Assembly: GCA_964634255.1 (NCBI GenBank)
Contig: CAZWJC010000002.1
Location: forward strand, 32,010 to 96,009
DNA length: 64,000 nt
DNA from: MWDV01 sp964634255
Lineage (GTDB): Bacteria > Verrucomicrobiota > Verrucomicrobiia > Limisphaerales > MWDV01
Reading direction: 5' to 3'
Below the pieces are notes generated by a model. It ran no database searches. It had not been told where the DNA came from and was given only the letters and a program-made list of their open reading frames with translations. Shown piece after piece: positions 36,924 through 45,682 of this stretch; the stretch's first letter is position 1, and every line of letters begins with the position of its first letter. Both the position numbers and the translations under genes were made by a program.

Positions 36924-37314
36924 TGTCTTCTTCTTTTTGATGGTGCCTTGCCGGAGCCATGGCGTTCTTACACGGCGGTCGCCTGGATTCCGCGGAGGCG
37001 GCAGTCCCTGGTGGGTCCGCGCCAACGGATGGCAGCTTGCCAGGCGGTGCACACCGCTCAGGTGCGTTCTTTTCACAGACCGGCAAGGCACCAAAAAACG
37101 TCTCCACCGAACTTCGATTCGCGGGGGCGACTCTGCGGTCATCCCGCGCATCGCCATCCACCCGCACCACCCGTCTTTAGCTGGCGTCATGCCATGCGGC
37201 ACGAGGCGGACAAAAGCCCTGAAAACTGCGTAATTGCTCGCATTCTGAAGCCGCCGGAGGAGCTTTGCTGGAAAGGGCCATGCCACCGGTGGTTTGCGCC
37301 GTGCCTGCGTGCGT
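36924..37314. other. HPF upstream region
   Basis: These 391 bases hold a sigma-54-type site (37176-37194) and its upstream block (to 37307). I see no gene here. A weak second sigma-54-like sequence lies at 36945-36960 close to the hpf start. Confidence 0.5.
37176..37194 (-). promoter_or_regulatory. Sigma-54-type promoter ahead of hpf
   Basis: On the minus strand TGGCATGACGCCAGCTAAA has GG and GC separated by 10 bases, as required at -24/-12. A related block (ACCACCGGTGGCATGGCC and GGCACG) lies about 110 bp upstream at 37270-37307. The -12 element reads CAGCT instead of TTGCA. The leader to hpf would be about 240 bases. Confidence 0.6.
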
Positions 37315-37947
37315 TTACGGTTTCGGGCCCTCCCGCGTCTCCAGGCTGGCGTTCGCCGCCAAGTCGTTGACCAGAACCTTGGCCGGCCGGAACAGCGCTC
37401 CTCCCCGGCGCCATCCTCGTTGCCAGACTTCGAGCACCGTATGGTCTGGGCATGTGGCGTCAGTGCGGACAGCCAACGCCTCGTGAAAACTAGGATTAAA
37501 TGGTTGTCCACGGTCTTCCTGGGACTCGAAGCCGTGCTGCTTCAGAACCTGGAGGGCTTGCTGGAAAATCATCTGGACGCCGGGCTTAAGGTCCTCGGAA
37601 GAGGACCCTATGGTGTTGGAGAGGCAGCGCTCCAGATTGTCAATGACCGGCAGCAGATCCCGAACAAACGCCTCCTTCTGTGCGGCGGCCCGATGCTCGT
37701 TCTCACGCTGAATGCGCTTCCTGAAGTTGTCGAAATCCGCCGCCATCCGTAGATACCGGTCGCGCAACGTGGCAAGCTTGTCCTGAAGTCCAGCGACCTC
37801 TGCCGGCTTCGCGGTTTCCCTTTGAGCCGGGACGCCAGCATCTGCTGATAACTCACGCTGCCCTCCCTGTCGCGGTTGAAGCGTATCTGAACCGGCGGGC
37901 AGTTCTGCTATTGCGTTCTGTTCGTCCATACTCGGCTCTTTCTCCAT
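37315..37947 (-). CDS. grpE: GrpE-family nucleotide exchange factor
   Basis: The 210-residue protein is GrpE-like: a long coiled coil (LQDKLATLRDRYLRMAADFDNFRKRIQRE, about 55-95) and a beta domain with FVRDLLPVIDNLERCLS, MIFQQALQVLKQHGFES and FNPSFHEALA. It would release ADP from DnaK. dnaK and dnaJ are absent from the window, so this is probably a second, stress-linked copy. The ATG at 37947 was chosen because AGGGG lies 10 bases upstream; 37929 and GTG 37959 are alternatives. The C-terminal end (RPAKVLVNDLAANASLE) is a less standard version of the family ending. Confidence 0.85.
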   Translation of the reverse strand: MEKEPSMDEQNAIAELPAGSDTLQPRQGGQRELSADAGVPAQRETAKPAEVAGLQDKLATLRDRYLRMAADFDNFRKRIQRENEHRAAAQKEAFVRDLLPVIDNLERCLSNTIGSSSEDLKPGVQMIFQQALQVLKQHGFESQEDRGQPFNPSFHEALAVRTDATCPDHTVLEVWQRGWRRGGALFRPAKVLVNDLAANASLETREGPKP

Positions 37948-37965
37948 GAGCGAAATCACCCCTGC

Positions 37966-38469
37966 TCAGGACGCCAGCGAGGCCGGCCCGGTCGCCGAGT
38001 GGCGGCGTTCCACGAGAACGCGGTGCACCTGCCGGCCCAGGTCGGTCAACGAAAGCAGGCCGCGCCGCAAGCTTACAAAATCGGCCCCCATGAGAATCAT
38101 CACCACCTTGCGCACCGCCGCTTCCGGTATGGGCCGCCGGTTCTTCTCGATCATCTGAGCGTTCACGGTGGCGGCGATGTCAGCTTCGTGCATTCCGCTG
38201 CTGTTCGCAGCCAGAATGTCCACGACCCGACAGGAAAGTGACGATTGGATGAAGTGCCGCAGCAGGCTCTCGCCCAGGCTCTCGGAAGGCAGGAGCTTGG
38301 GAGCGAGTGCCGGTGCGGCTTCGAAGCCAGGTTGTGGTTCGTGCATCATGTCCAACAAATCCCCGAACCAGCGATCTCGGTTGCGCGGTGCAATGAAAAG
38401 GCGGACGGCGATGTCGGTGGCCACCAAACCGGCGGCGACAAGGATGACGATGATTTCAGCGATGTTCAT
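37966..38469 (-). CDS. Membrane-anchored protein with winged-helix-like C-terminus
   Basis: The 167-residue protein begins with one transmembrane helix (IAEIIVILVAAGLVATDIAVRL, residues 3-24). The soluble part resembles a winged helix: VVDILAANSSGMHEADIAATVNAQMIEKNRRPIPEAAVRKVVMILMGADFVSL. Similar anchored helix-turn-helix proteins report membrane state, but I know no named family. A sigma-54-type site lies about 90 bases upstream, and grpE begins 19 bases after the stop, so the two genes are probably co-transcribed. Confidence 0.55.
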   Translation of the reverse strand: MNIAEIIVILVAAGLVATDIAVRLFIAPRNRDRWFGDLLDMMHEPQPGFEAAPALAPKLLPSESLGESLLRHFIQSSLSCRVVDILAANSSGMHEADIAATVNAQMIEKNRRPIPEAAVRKVVMILMGADFVSLRRGLLSLTDLGRQVHRVLVERRHSATGPASLAS

Positions 38470-38556
38470 GGTTTGTCCAGGTGCGCTTGCAGGTCCACGA
38501 CGTATCTCTTGGCGTCACCATTCATGGTCTGATGCCGCAAACGCACTCTTCCTCCA

Positions 38557-38574
38557 TTAGCTGCCTCTGTGCCA
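38557..38574 (-). promoter_or_regulatory. Sigma-54-type promoter of the 167-aa protein-grpE operon
   Basis: On the minus strand TGGCACAGAGGCAGCTAA has GG-N10-GC spacing. It lies about 90 bases upstream of the first start codon. Its upstream block (38679-38688) with the adjacent palindrome at 38644-38668 could be the activator site. Confidence 0.6.
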
Positions 38575-38643
38575 GCGCGAGCGCAACGGCTGAATAGCGA
38601 AAGACCTGCGAGATTCCGAAGATTCTGTCAGTCGATTTGACAA

Positions 38644-38668
38644 GAAGTGGTGTACCGCAAACCACTTC
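38644..38668. repeat. 8-bp inverted repeat in the GrpE operon control region
   Basis: GAAGTGGT and ACCACTTC are separated by nine bases. The dyad stands about 70-95 bp upstream of the -24 element, as expected for an enhancer-binding protein site. Confidence 0.5.
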
Positions 38669-38892
38669 AGATCTCCGACGTGCCTGCGAAAACCTGCGCG
38701 GTTCTTGTCGCGGTTCGTGATCAATCTTCCTTGGGCCGGAGGAGCAACTGACTCAGGCACCCAATCTGGGCTGCTGGCATTCTGGATTACTGGTGCGCGC
38801 GGGCGATGCGCAGTCGCCTGAAGCCGGTGAAGCTCACCCACAGTTTGTGCTGACTAGGAGCATAAACATGTTTTGTTCCGGTTGCAGGCCAC

Positions 38893-39333
38893 TCAGCGCA
38901 GTGTCGCGATGTACTCCGATTTCCGACGAGCGCGTTCCCTCAAGGATTCCCCAAGCAACGTATCAACCCCATCCAACAGGGCTGAAGGCTGCACCGGATG
39001 CTTCAACACCAGATCGGCCATCAACGCGGTATCGTGGTCCAGTTTGGTGTCGGCGCCGCAGGTGAGAATCAACGGCAGGAACGGATCCACATCCGTCAAG
39101 GCGGTCAGGGTCTTCGATCTGCGCGAGGCGGATTTCTCCTCGCCGAAGCGAGTCCGGAGGTCCAGGACAACGGCGCTGACCGGATTGGCCACGAGCGTTT
39201 TTACGGCGTGCCGTCCGTTCTCGGCAACCAGGACGTTGAAGCCCGCCGCTCGCAGCATCTCCCCCAGTCCCTCGCGTGCGGAAGGATCATCGTTCACTAG
39301 GAGAATGCCTCTTTTTGCGTGTTGGTGTTTCAT
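38893..39333 (-). CDS. Stand-alone response regulator receiver protein
   Basis: The 146-residue protein is a single receiver domain. The acidic pair is Asp15-Asp16 (VNDDP), the phosphoacceptor Asp58 (VVLDLRTRFG), with Thr and Lys (LILTCG, VLKHPV) in the later positions. The alpha4-beta5 part looks altered: a Ser/Arg-rich insert (GEEKSASRRSKTLT) follows Asp58. No output domain. It starts at ATG 39333; the frame extends upstream without domain. It may report to a partner kinase elsewhere. Confidence 0.75.
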   Translation of the reverse strand: MKHQHAKRGILLVNDDPSAREGLGEMLRAAGFNVLVAENGRHAVKTLVANPVSAVVLDLRTRFGEEKSASRRSKTLTALTDVDPFLPLILTCGADTKLDHDTALMADLVLKHPVQPSALLDGVDTLLGESLRERARRKSEYIATLR

Positions 39334-39964
39334 TGGCTTGTTGTGGTTAAGAGTGAGTTGGTGACCGGAAATTACTGGCGATCCCTGTCCGTCGCGATCC
39401 GCGACCGGCGAATTTTGGACTGCTCCCGGGGCGGGCGCTGATTCTGAATCCGAACGGGCCGAATCGCGCGGTTTCACAACCGGACGGATCAACTGCTCCC
39501 AGGCTGCGCTTCGCGCTGGTTTCTGCATCGTCCGGCGCATCCGGTCTTGGATGAATGCATGGTATTCTCACAAGCGTTCTCTGGAGACACCGGCTCGCCC
39601 GCGGAGACCGGCACTGGTTCGCTTTCTTCCGTAGCGGGTTCTATGCCAGTGGAATTGCGCGTTGGTTTGTGCGCGTTTTGCGATGGAATCCGGAGTGCTT
39701 AATCCTGAACTGCGCACGATGCGGTCGAATTGAACTCGTTACCGGTTCCATTTATTTCGGCGCGAACCAAGAAAACCCGCTGCCAGCAATGCGAGTGAGC
39801 CGCATCCGATAGGTGCCTGAGGAGTGTGAGTGTTCGATTCGGAAGATAGACTGACGAGTGATGCGTCCGCCAGCGCTTCAGCAAGCGCCGCCAGCTTTCA
39901 TTGAACCTTGCTTGGCGCGCGGAATGAACTCGCGAGTGAGAGCGACTCGATTCATCATCGGAGC
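39334..39964. other. Intergenic region between response regulator and SMR gene
   Basis: I see no gene. A short hairpin, GCGCTT-CAGC-AAGCGC, lies at 39873-39888, about 80 bases before the SMR start. I looked for guanidine riboswitch hallmarks because the SMR gene is of the Gdx type and found none. Confidence 0.45.
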
Positions 39965-40291
39965 ATGGCTTGGACTTGTTTGATCGTGGCTGGAATTCTT
40001 GAAATCTGCTGGGCTATTGGCCTGAAATACACGGAAGGCTTCTCCCGTTTGTGGCCGAGCATCGCCACACTGTGCGCCATGATTGCCAGCTTTGCGCTGC
40101 TGTCTGTTGCGCTCAAGACCATCCCGGTCGGCACCGGCTACGCCGTGTGGACGGGCATTGGGGCGGCAGGCACGGCCATCATCGGGATGGCGTTCCTCGG
40201 CGAATCGCGCGAGGCGCTCAGGATGCTATGCATCCTGCTGATCATCGCGGGAGTCGTGGGGCTGAAGCTCGTCTCAACGGCAAAGATCTGA
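39965..40291 (+). CDS. SMR-family exporter of Gdx/SugE type
   Basis: The 108-residue protein has four transmembrane segments and the family residues: AGILEICWAIGLKYTEGFSR with the functional Glu13-type residue, then TIPVGTGYAVWTGIGAAGTA and the last hydrophobic stretch ending GLKLVSTAKI. The GxGxxYxVWTGIGA block places it in the SugE/Gdx branch that exports guanidinium or quaternary ammonium. It works as an antiparallel dimer in the inner membrane. It is the only plus-strand gene in this section. Confidence 0.88.
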   Translation: MAWTCLIVAGILEICWAIGLKYTEGFSRLWPSIATLCAMIASFALLSVALKTIPVGTGYAVWTGIGAAGTAIIGMAFLGESREALRMLCILLIIAGVVGLKLVSTAKI

Positions 40292-40616
40292 GGGGGGCGG
40301 ATCGCCGGGAATCACAACCGCACGAAGTGGGCGAATTGAGTCCACCGCCGGTCCGGTTTGTTTTGTCCCAGCGTGCGGGTCTGGACCAACTGTCAAAACA
40401 ACTGGCCTCCGGACTTGGGTTCAAAAAGAGATGAATCGGGCTGCGTCAAATTCGCTGGAAGAGTCATCCCAGATCACCAAAGGTTCCTGCAGATGGCGAG
40501 CAGCGCCACCTTCACGAATTGGCAAATGCCTGACGAAGCGGACAATGAAACGCACGAGCCTTGAAACCCGGGTTCCATCGACGTCACGTGGATCGGCGAC
40601 TCGACGAATTCGCAAG
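40292..40616. other. Intergenic region after the SMR gene
   Basis: These 325 bases lie between the convergent SMR and saccharopine-dehydrogenase-like genes. I see no gene or strong terminator. Confidence 0.4.
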
Positions 40617-41795
40617 CTACCCAAGGTCAGAGTGCTCCCTGGCGCTCGCTGGCGCTTCTGCTTGGATGCGGCGGGATTTCTGGTGAAACCGCAATCCCTT
40701 CCGGCGCAGATCGGCGACAATGGATTGCCGGGTTTCCTTTGGGAGCCCTTCCGGCGGTAGCACGCCGGCCACCCGTGTGGGCCAATGCCGGATGAAAGCG
40801 GCGGCCGACTCGGCGGCAGCGGAAGCGATGGGAGTGGTGAAGAGTCGCCGGCGGCGCAGTTGACGAAGGTTGGGAAACACGCAGGCCCGCTGCCGTTCAA
40901 ACCAGGCACGATCAACTCTCCCAACCACCGAGACCGCCACGGCAAAACCGGCATCGTGAAGAGTCCGCTGGCGCATCAGCTCCGCAACCTCGGCCGGATT
41001 GCCGGTGGCCGGAAAACGCTGTTCGGACCTGCCACCGGACGGCCACAGCTTGCCCTGGCGATACCAGCGACGGAGACGGTCAATGTCGTTGCCTCCGGCC
41101 TTGACGTCCAAATCGGTCATGCGGATGACGTACGGCAAGGTTGCCACTTCATCCTGCGCCACCAGCACCATGCGTACTTCACCCACCGGCGGCGGGAACC
41201 GGAACCACTCAGGTTCGCCAAACCGACGGGCCAATTGGAAGCGACCTCGGCGATAGACCCGCGGCTTGGAAGTCGCCTCGTCAAAGGCCACCTCGGCTGA
41301 CCAGGTGGAGATCGGTTCGCTGCTTTGCGTTTCCTCAAAGAGCCGAATTTGTACCCGGGTCACCTCCTCCAGCGAATCAGCGGCCAGGGCCACGAGCACG
41401 TTGGTGAGCCCCGGAGCCGCGCCTGCGTTGATCAACGCCAGTCTGCCGTGGCGCTCGAATTCCTTGTGGAACCGCAGTTGCTCCGCTTTGAACGGGTCGT
41501 GTTCCAAGTGGGAAGCCATGTCCAGGTAATCCACCCGCAACCGCAGCGCCGCCTGAATCGCGGTTTCGTTGAAGGCGGCGGGGACGGTGTTGACGAAGAG
41601 ATCACAGCCCTGCGCGGCGCGGATCAGCGAGACACGGTGGCGGGCGTTGGCCGGCACACAGGGAATGTTCTCTCCCACGAATGCGCGTCCGCGTTTCGCG
41701 TCCCGATCACCGCATAGCACATCGTGGCCGCGCCGGCGGAGCAGTTGTGCCAGCGCGCCGCCCGTGGCTCCCGCGCCCAGCACGAAAACCTTCAC
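40617..41795 (-). CDS. Saccharopine-dehydrogenase-like NAD(P)-binding protein
   Basis: The 392-residue protein begins with a Rossmann site (KVFVLGAGATGGALAQLLRRRGHDV) and continues with the family block (DLFVNTVPAAFNETAIQAALRLRVDYLDMAS, then LALINAGAAPGLTNVLVALAAD). Such enzymes include carboxynorspermidine and carboxyspermidine synthases as well as lysine-pathway enzymes. It is the last gene of an operon that includes homospermidine synthase, so a polyamine reaction is a reasonable guess. The start overlaps the small membrane protein gene by four bases. Substrate unknown. Confidence 0.7.
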   Translation of the reverse strand: MKVFVLGAGATGGALAQLLRRRGHDVLCGDRDAKRGRAFVGENIPCVPANARHRVSLIRAAQGCDLFVNTVPAAFNETAIQAALRLRVDYLDMASHLEHDPFKAEQLRFHKEFERHGRLALINAGAAPGLTNVLVALAADSLEEVTRVQIRLFEETQSSEPISTWSAEVAFDEATSKPRVYRRGRFQLARRFGEPEWFRFPPPVGEVRMVLVAQDEVATLPYVIRMTDLDVKAGGNDIDRLRRWYRQGKLWPSGGRSEQRFPATGNPAEVAELMRQRTLHDAGFAVAVSVVGRVDRAWFERQRACVFPNLRQLRRRRLFTTPIASAAAESAAAFIRHWPTRVAGVLPPEGLPKETRQSIVADLRRKGLRFHQKSRRIQAEAPASAREHSDLG

Positions 41796-42148
41796 GGCTT
41801 GTCCTCCCAGTAGTACTTGTGCAGGAACCGGTGCGCTACGGGCGCGACGAGAATTCCCGCTACGCCGACGAAGACCAATGCAGCATAGAGGGCGTACAAG
41901 CCGGCAAACAGCTTTCCTCCGAAGCTCAGCGGCGAATACACAGGGCCCATGCCGCTGAGCAGCATGGCCGCGTTAAGAAATGCGTCACAACCGGACAACC
42001 CTTCGAAATGCAAGAAGCCGGCCATGCCGATCCCGAGCGATCCGCACAACAACACCCCGGCGGCGGCGCAGTGCTTCGCCAATCGCCTGGCGAACGCTCG
42101 CAGGGTCAGTGGTCGCTCATACCAACGTTCGTAACGGGTTTTCATCAC
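41792..42148 (-). CDS. Small two-TM pore-like membrane protein
   Basis: The 118-residue protein has an N-terminal basic segment, a hydrophobic helix (AAGVLLCGSLGIGMAGFLHF), a re-entrant-like loop (DAFLNAAMLLSGMGPVYSP) and a second helix (LFAGLYALYAALVFVGVAGILVAPVAHRFLHKYYW). The pattern resembles two-helix ion channel subunits with a loop in between. It overlaps the downstream gene by four bases and starts nine bases after the homospermidine synthase stop, so it belongs to that operon. It might move a polyamine or a counter-ion; this is inference. Confidence 0.6.
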   Translation of the reverse strand: MMKTRYERWYERPLTLRAFARRLAKHCAAAGVLLCGSLGIGMAGFLHFEGLSGCDAFLNAAMLLSGMGPVYSPLSFGGKLFAGLYALYAALVFVGVAGILVAPVAHRFLHKYYWEDKP

Positions 42149-42157
42149 CTGTTTGCC

Positions 42158-43606
42158 TCAAGGCCGGAAAAGGAAGTTGGTGAATTGCCAGGGATCGCTC
42201 TGGTCCGGCTGCGCCTGGGGATTCTCGTCAAAGTAAACCCGGTGCCGCCGTAGCGGCGTCCAGTCCGATGCCTCGGAAAGCACCCGGCCCAGGTAGGGGC
42301 GGGCGTAACGGAGTATTTCCGTGTGCGGCAACTCCTCGGGGAAACAGATGCCCCGCCGCGGGTTTTGGATCGCCCACAAGGCCGCCGCCATCACGCCGGC
42401 GCCCACCTGCACGGCCGTGGCGTTGACGTGCGGCACCTTCTTCCGCGCCGCTTCGATGCTGAGAATGCTGCCCGTCCACCACGACTGATACCGATGCCCC
42501 ATAATCAGCGCCCCCACCAAATCCATCCCCTCCGTGATTTCGTCCGTGAGGATGCGTTTCCGGGGATGCAACTCGTAGTTCCGGCACCGCAGTTCATGCA
42601 GGGACACCAGCGAATCGTTGCAGGGCATATATGCGTAGTGGACCGTTGGGCGATACACAGGCTGCCCGTCCTCCTTCACGGTCAACGCGTGCGAAATGCC
42701 GAAGGACTCGCCATGCGTAACGATCATGCCCACGATCTCCTGGTCGGGCACCCACGAGCGCACCCAGGTATTCAGTCCCATCTGCGACAGGATGATTTGG
42801 TTGCCGGGGCCAGTCTCCGGACGGGTGGCGAATGGTGGCACCCATTTCTCGTGCGTCCCCCAGCCCAGTTCGCTGGGGGAAATGGACTCCTCCCACATGC
42901 CTTCCACACTCCACGTGGCTACAAACTCGTCCGGTCGCTTGGGCCGGGACGCGCGCTGTGTGTCCCACTCGCTGCAGTGGATCACTTTCACGCCCAACTC
43001 CCGCGCCAGGTGGGCAAACTCATGCTGTTCCATTCGGCGTTCCAACCGCCGCACACGCGCGGCCGGCATGCGGTTCTCCTGAAGCAGCTTTGTCCCGATA
43101 TCCAGCAACCCTTGCTTGACGAAGTGCGACACCAGCCCCGGATTTGCGCCGTGATCAATCACCGCCGTCGGGCCGTTCTGCCATCGCTCGGCCAGCGGCA
43201 ACAGGTTTTGGTACCGCGCATAGAGTGACTTGTCGAACGAGGACTTGCTGTGCATGTCCGAAGCGGGATCCCACGACTCCACTGAAGCGTTCACATAGAG
43301 CACGCCGTTGCGGTGCGCCCATTCCAGAATCTCAAAGCAATCAATGCTCCACGCCAGGTCAATGATCAGGTCTCCGCGCCCCGCGTACGTCGAAAGCAGG
43401 CGCGGCAGGCTCAACGGGGTAACCCGCTCCTGAACGAAGCGCAGGCCCTTGTTGGTCCACGGACGCAGGACTTCCTCGCCATCCGCGAAGTCAATGACAG
43501 TGATGCGGTCCAACGGGACGCGCACGTGCTTCAGCAGCATTGGCAGGGTGGCTTGCGCCACCACGCCAAAGCCGGTCATCAGAATCCGTTGGTCGAAGTC
43601 AACCAT
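42158..43606 (-). CDS. hss: Homospermidine synthase
   Basis: The 482-residue protein matches bacterial homospermidine synthase in length and in the family blocks: MVDFDQRILMTGFGVVAQAT with the nucleotide-binding glycine loop, DLIIDLAWSIDCFEILEWAHRN, LYVNASVESWDP, and AVIDHGANPGLVSHFVKQGL. It would make homospermidine from putrescine with NAD as cofactor. GAGGAGG lies eight bases upstream of ATG 43606 and settles the start. The frame upstream is not coding and overlaps the preceding gene by eight bases. Homospermidine binds nucleic acids and is a common polyamine in several bacterial groups. Confidence 0.85.
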   Translation of the reverse strand: MVDFDQRILMTGFGVVAQATLPMLLKHVRVPLDRITVIDFADGEEVLRPWTNKGLRFVQERVTPLSLPRLLSTYAGRGDLIIDLAWSIDCFEILEWAHRNGVLYVNASVESWDPASDMHSKSSFDKSLYARYQNLLPLAERWQNGPTAVIDHGANPGLVSHFVKQGLLDIGTKLLQENRMPAARVRRLERRMEQHEFAHLARELGVKVIHCSEWDTQRASRPKRPDEFVATWSVEGMWEESISPSELGWGTHEKWVPPFATRPETGPGNQIILSQMGLNTWVRSWVPDQEIVGMIVTHGESFGISHALTVKEDGQPVYRPTVHYAYMPCNDSLVSLHELRCRNYELHPRKRILTDEITEGMDLVGALIMGHRYQSWWTGSILSIEAARKKVPHVNATAVQVGAGVMAAALWAIQNPRRGICFPEELPHTEILRYARPYLGRVLSEASDWTPLRRHRVYFDENPQAQPDQSDPWQFTNFLFRP

Positions 43607-44180
43607 GATGCGACCTCCTCCTGACGCTGGATCGGTGGTCGCGCGTCGGGGCTGCTTCAAGATCGGCAACCTCGCACGCCGCGGGGGCGGCCGCGGCCTT
43701 TGGTTTCCACCAATGTGCCAGCTCCCGCGCCGCCGACACGGCATCGGGCAGGTTGGAGAACACGGGGATTCGCAGTTTTCCCTCTCCATCCGAAATGGCT
43801 GCCAAGGGGATGTCGCCCGCGGCACGCTGCTCCCCGACTCGCAACAAAAGCAACGGGCACACGCGGTCCACAAGCCGGAAGACCCAGTCGCGCAGAAAGT
43901 CTTTCACCGGACGTGGCAACCCGAGCGGCGCGCCGGGGCACAGGACTACCAGGTTGCTGTTCAGGGCCTGCTGCGTGGCCAGTCGCCGCAGCGTGGGTAG
44001 TTGGAGTGAGGGCAGGAGCCATACGTGACACTTCACCCGGGCATCACCGCTAAATTCCACCAGTGCTTGTCGCACTCGGATTTCGGCGTGGCGCGCAGCA
44101 GCGAATGTGTTGCTGACAATCACCACCGGCCATTCGTGGGTTGGCCCGGCGTTGATCGGAATCGTATAGGTTTCAGGCAT
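43599..44180 (-). CDS. Hypothetical protein between manC-like gene and homospermidine synthase
   Basis: The 193-residue protein starts MPETYTIPINAGPTHEWPVVIVSN after GGAGGACC. It has an alternating pattern of hydrophobic strands (PVVIVSN, NLVVLCPGAP, CPLLLLRVG) that suggests an alpha/beta fold. It overlaps both neighbours by eight bases, so its expression is tied to theirs. No family recognised. The arginine-rich last 20 residues lie in the overlap with hss. Confidence 0.55.
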   Translation of the reverse strand: MPETYTIPINAGPTHEWPVVIVSNTFAAARHAEIRVRQALVEFSGDARVKCHVWLLPSLQLPTLRRLATQQALNSNLVVLCPGAPLGLPRPVKDFLRDWVFRLVDRVCPLLLLRVGEQRAAGDIPLAAISDGEGKLRIPVFSNLPDAVSAARELAHWWKPKAAAAPAACEVADLEAAPTRDHRSSVRRRSHHG

Positions 44181-45324
44181 AGTGGTCCTCCGGGATCAGG
44201 CAGTGAGAAGGAACGGCTGTCCCGGGCCGGCGATGGATGGCCTGGCGCTTGGCGGGGTTCGGTCTCGTCACTTCTTCGGCATCGCGAAATCGCCGGGGCC
44301 GGCGGCTGGCGGCAAACTGCGGCTCCTTCCCCAGCCGACTGAGAGTCTCAACAATTCTCTCTTCGTTGCCCCAGTCGCTCCAGAGCACATCTCCCAGTTC
44401 CAGGACCACCGCCGACGCGGGCATGCGTTCCATCAGATCCGCCGAGAAATCTCGCCGGGGCAGGCTTTCGTAAATCCACTCCAGAAGCTGGGGTGCTTCG
44501 TCGGTGTCCAGATGCTGCGCCAGGTCTTCAAACTCGATCATCATCCCGGGAAGCCAGCGCCACCCCAGCTTCCACAACGTTCTGACCCGTGCGGCCATCA
44601 CCATGGTGTTCCACAGACTCCCGGCGGTGAATAATTGACGCGCCACCGTCAGGTTCGGCTTCTCCAGGAAAGCGGCCACCGCTCGGATCGCGTGCCCGTC
44701 AACCCAGTCCACTGTCCGGCCAGGCTGAATCCAGCCGTACCCGGTCTCTGGTCGATCCGGTCGAGCGCCCACAAGCACCAGCTTTTCTGGCTGCAGCTCT
44801 GCCGCCTGCACGGCCCGGCGTGCCGCCGCCAGAAACGCTTCTTGCGGAAACACGAAGTGATCGGAGGGCAGGATCACCACAGTGGCGTCGGGGTCTCTTT
44901 GGTAGATGTGTGCCAGAGGCAGAAATACGCCCGGCGCCGTGCCGCAATTGCGTGGCTGCAGAATCGTCTGCTTCCGATATTCTACATCCACATGTTCCCA
45001 CAACTCGGGCGCATGGTGCGCCGCCGCAACAATCATCGTGCGTTCCGCGCCGGAGAGTAACGCCGCCCGTTCCAGCGTGTGTTGCAGCATGGAGCGCTGG
45101 CCAAGGAAGCGGCAATATTGCTTGGGCCGATGGGTCCCCAGCCAGCGTTCCGTCAACGGACGCAGCCGGTCGCCCTCGCCGCCCGCCAACACGATGGACC
45201 AGGTGCGTGTCGCTCTGGCAGGGAAGACAACAGTCGGACTGAGACTTCCGTTTGACATTGCTGCGCACGCTGCGTTCGTTACTGTGCTTTGTGCCGAGGT
45301 TGAGGTGATGGTTTTGTTCTGCAT
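44173..45324 (-). CDS. Mannose-1-phosphate guanylyltransferase-like nucleotidyltransferase
   Basis: The 383-residue protein has the sugar-nucleotidyltransferase fold: VLAGGEGDRLRPLTERWLGTHRPKQY with the GGxGxR-type loop and the later Lys, then QPRNCGTAPG, and ATVVILPSDHFVFP with the metal site Asp. These are features of ManC/Man-1-P guanylyltransferases that make GDP-mannose. A 45-residue Ser/Thr/Ala-rich N-terminal extension precedes the catalytic domain. A C-terminal isomerase domain as in bifunctional ManC is absent. Its coupling to homospermidine synthase is odd. A sigma-54-type site lies about 105 bases upstream. Confidence 0.78.
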   Translation of the reverse strand: MQNKTITSTSAQSTVTNAACAAMSNGSLSPTVVFPARATRTWSIVLAGGEGDRLRPLTERWLGTHRPKQYCRFLGQRSMLQHTLERAALLSGAERTMIVAAAHHAPELWEHVDVEYRKQTILQPRNCGTAPGVFLPLAHIYQRDPDATVVILPSDHFVFPQEAFLAAARRAVQAAELQPEKLVLVGARPDRPETGYGWIQPGRTVDWVDGHAIRAVAAFLEKPNLTVARQLFTAGSLWNTMVMAARVRTLWKLGWRWLPGMMIEFEDLAQHLDTDEAPQLLEWIYESLPRRDFSADLMERMPASAVVLELGDVLWSDWGNEERIVETLSRLGKEPQFAASRRPRRFRDAEEVTRPNPAKRQAIHRRPGTAVPSHCLIPEDHYA

Positions 45325-45427
45325 GTCGCATCCAAATTCACTGGTGTTGAAAGTGAGAGTGAGCCGCGAACTGGGAGCGCCGCCATGACGAACCGGCTTC
45401 GCAGACGACTCACCCTCACATCGTTGC

Positions 45428-45446
45428 TTTAGCTAGCTCCATGCCA
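45428..45446 (-). promoter_or_regulatory. Sigma-54-type promoter of the manC-hss operon
   Basis: On the minus strand TGGCATGGAGCTAGCTAAA has GG-N10-GC spacing and lies about 105 bases before the first gene. The upstream block (GGCACGAGCCGAACCACC at 45541-45562) corresponds to those of the other sites. Confidence 0.6.
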
Positions 45447-45682
45447 CCTGGATGGTTCAGCGTTGCTCGTCCCAGAATGAAGGGAATTCCTACGTGCCTC
45501 AGGATGTAACTCCGCAGTAAATGGCTTACCACAGACCATGGGTGGTTCGGCTCGTGCCTGTGTTTGATCGCCGCGACGGGTCGGCGCTTGGCGCGTGAAA
45601 ACTCACGAAGCAGCGCTCTTTCGTTTAGATTCTGTCTTGCAGTTCACTTGTGGCGGGGACGAGTTTGGCAAACAAAAGAAAA

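Larger units (their letters stand above)
38470..38892. other. Upstream region of the GrpE operon
   Basis: Holds the sigma-54-type site 38557-38574 and its upstream palindrome. No gene is seen. The rest of the gap, towards the response regulator gene at 38893, carries nothing I recognise. Confidence 0.5.

Noticed and set aside
36945..36960. TGGCTCCGGCAAGGCA as another sigma-54 promoter of hpf
   Set aside because: GG-N10-GC fits but the -24 and -12 cores are poor and the leader would be very short; not a member of the five-site class.
36579..37511. Extended frame upstream of hpf
   Set aside because: Only the last 114 codons look like HPF; the first part is Arg-rich and overlaps grpE and the promoter.
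39560..39964. Guanidine riboswitch ahead of the SMR gene
   Set aside because: No ykkC core, paired ACGR hairpins or PRF pseudoknot pattern is seen; the region has only a short hairpin.
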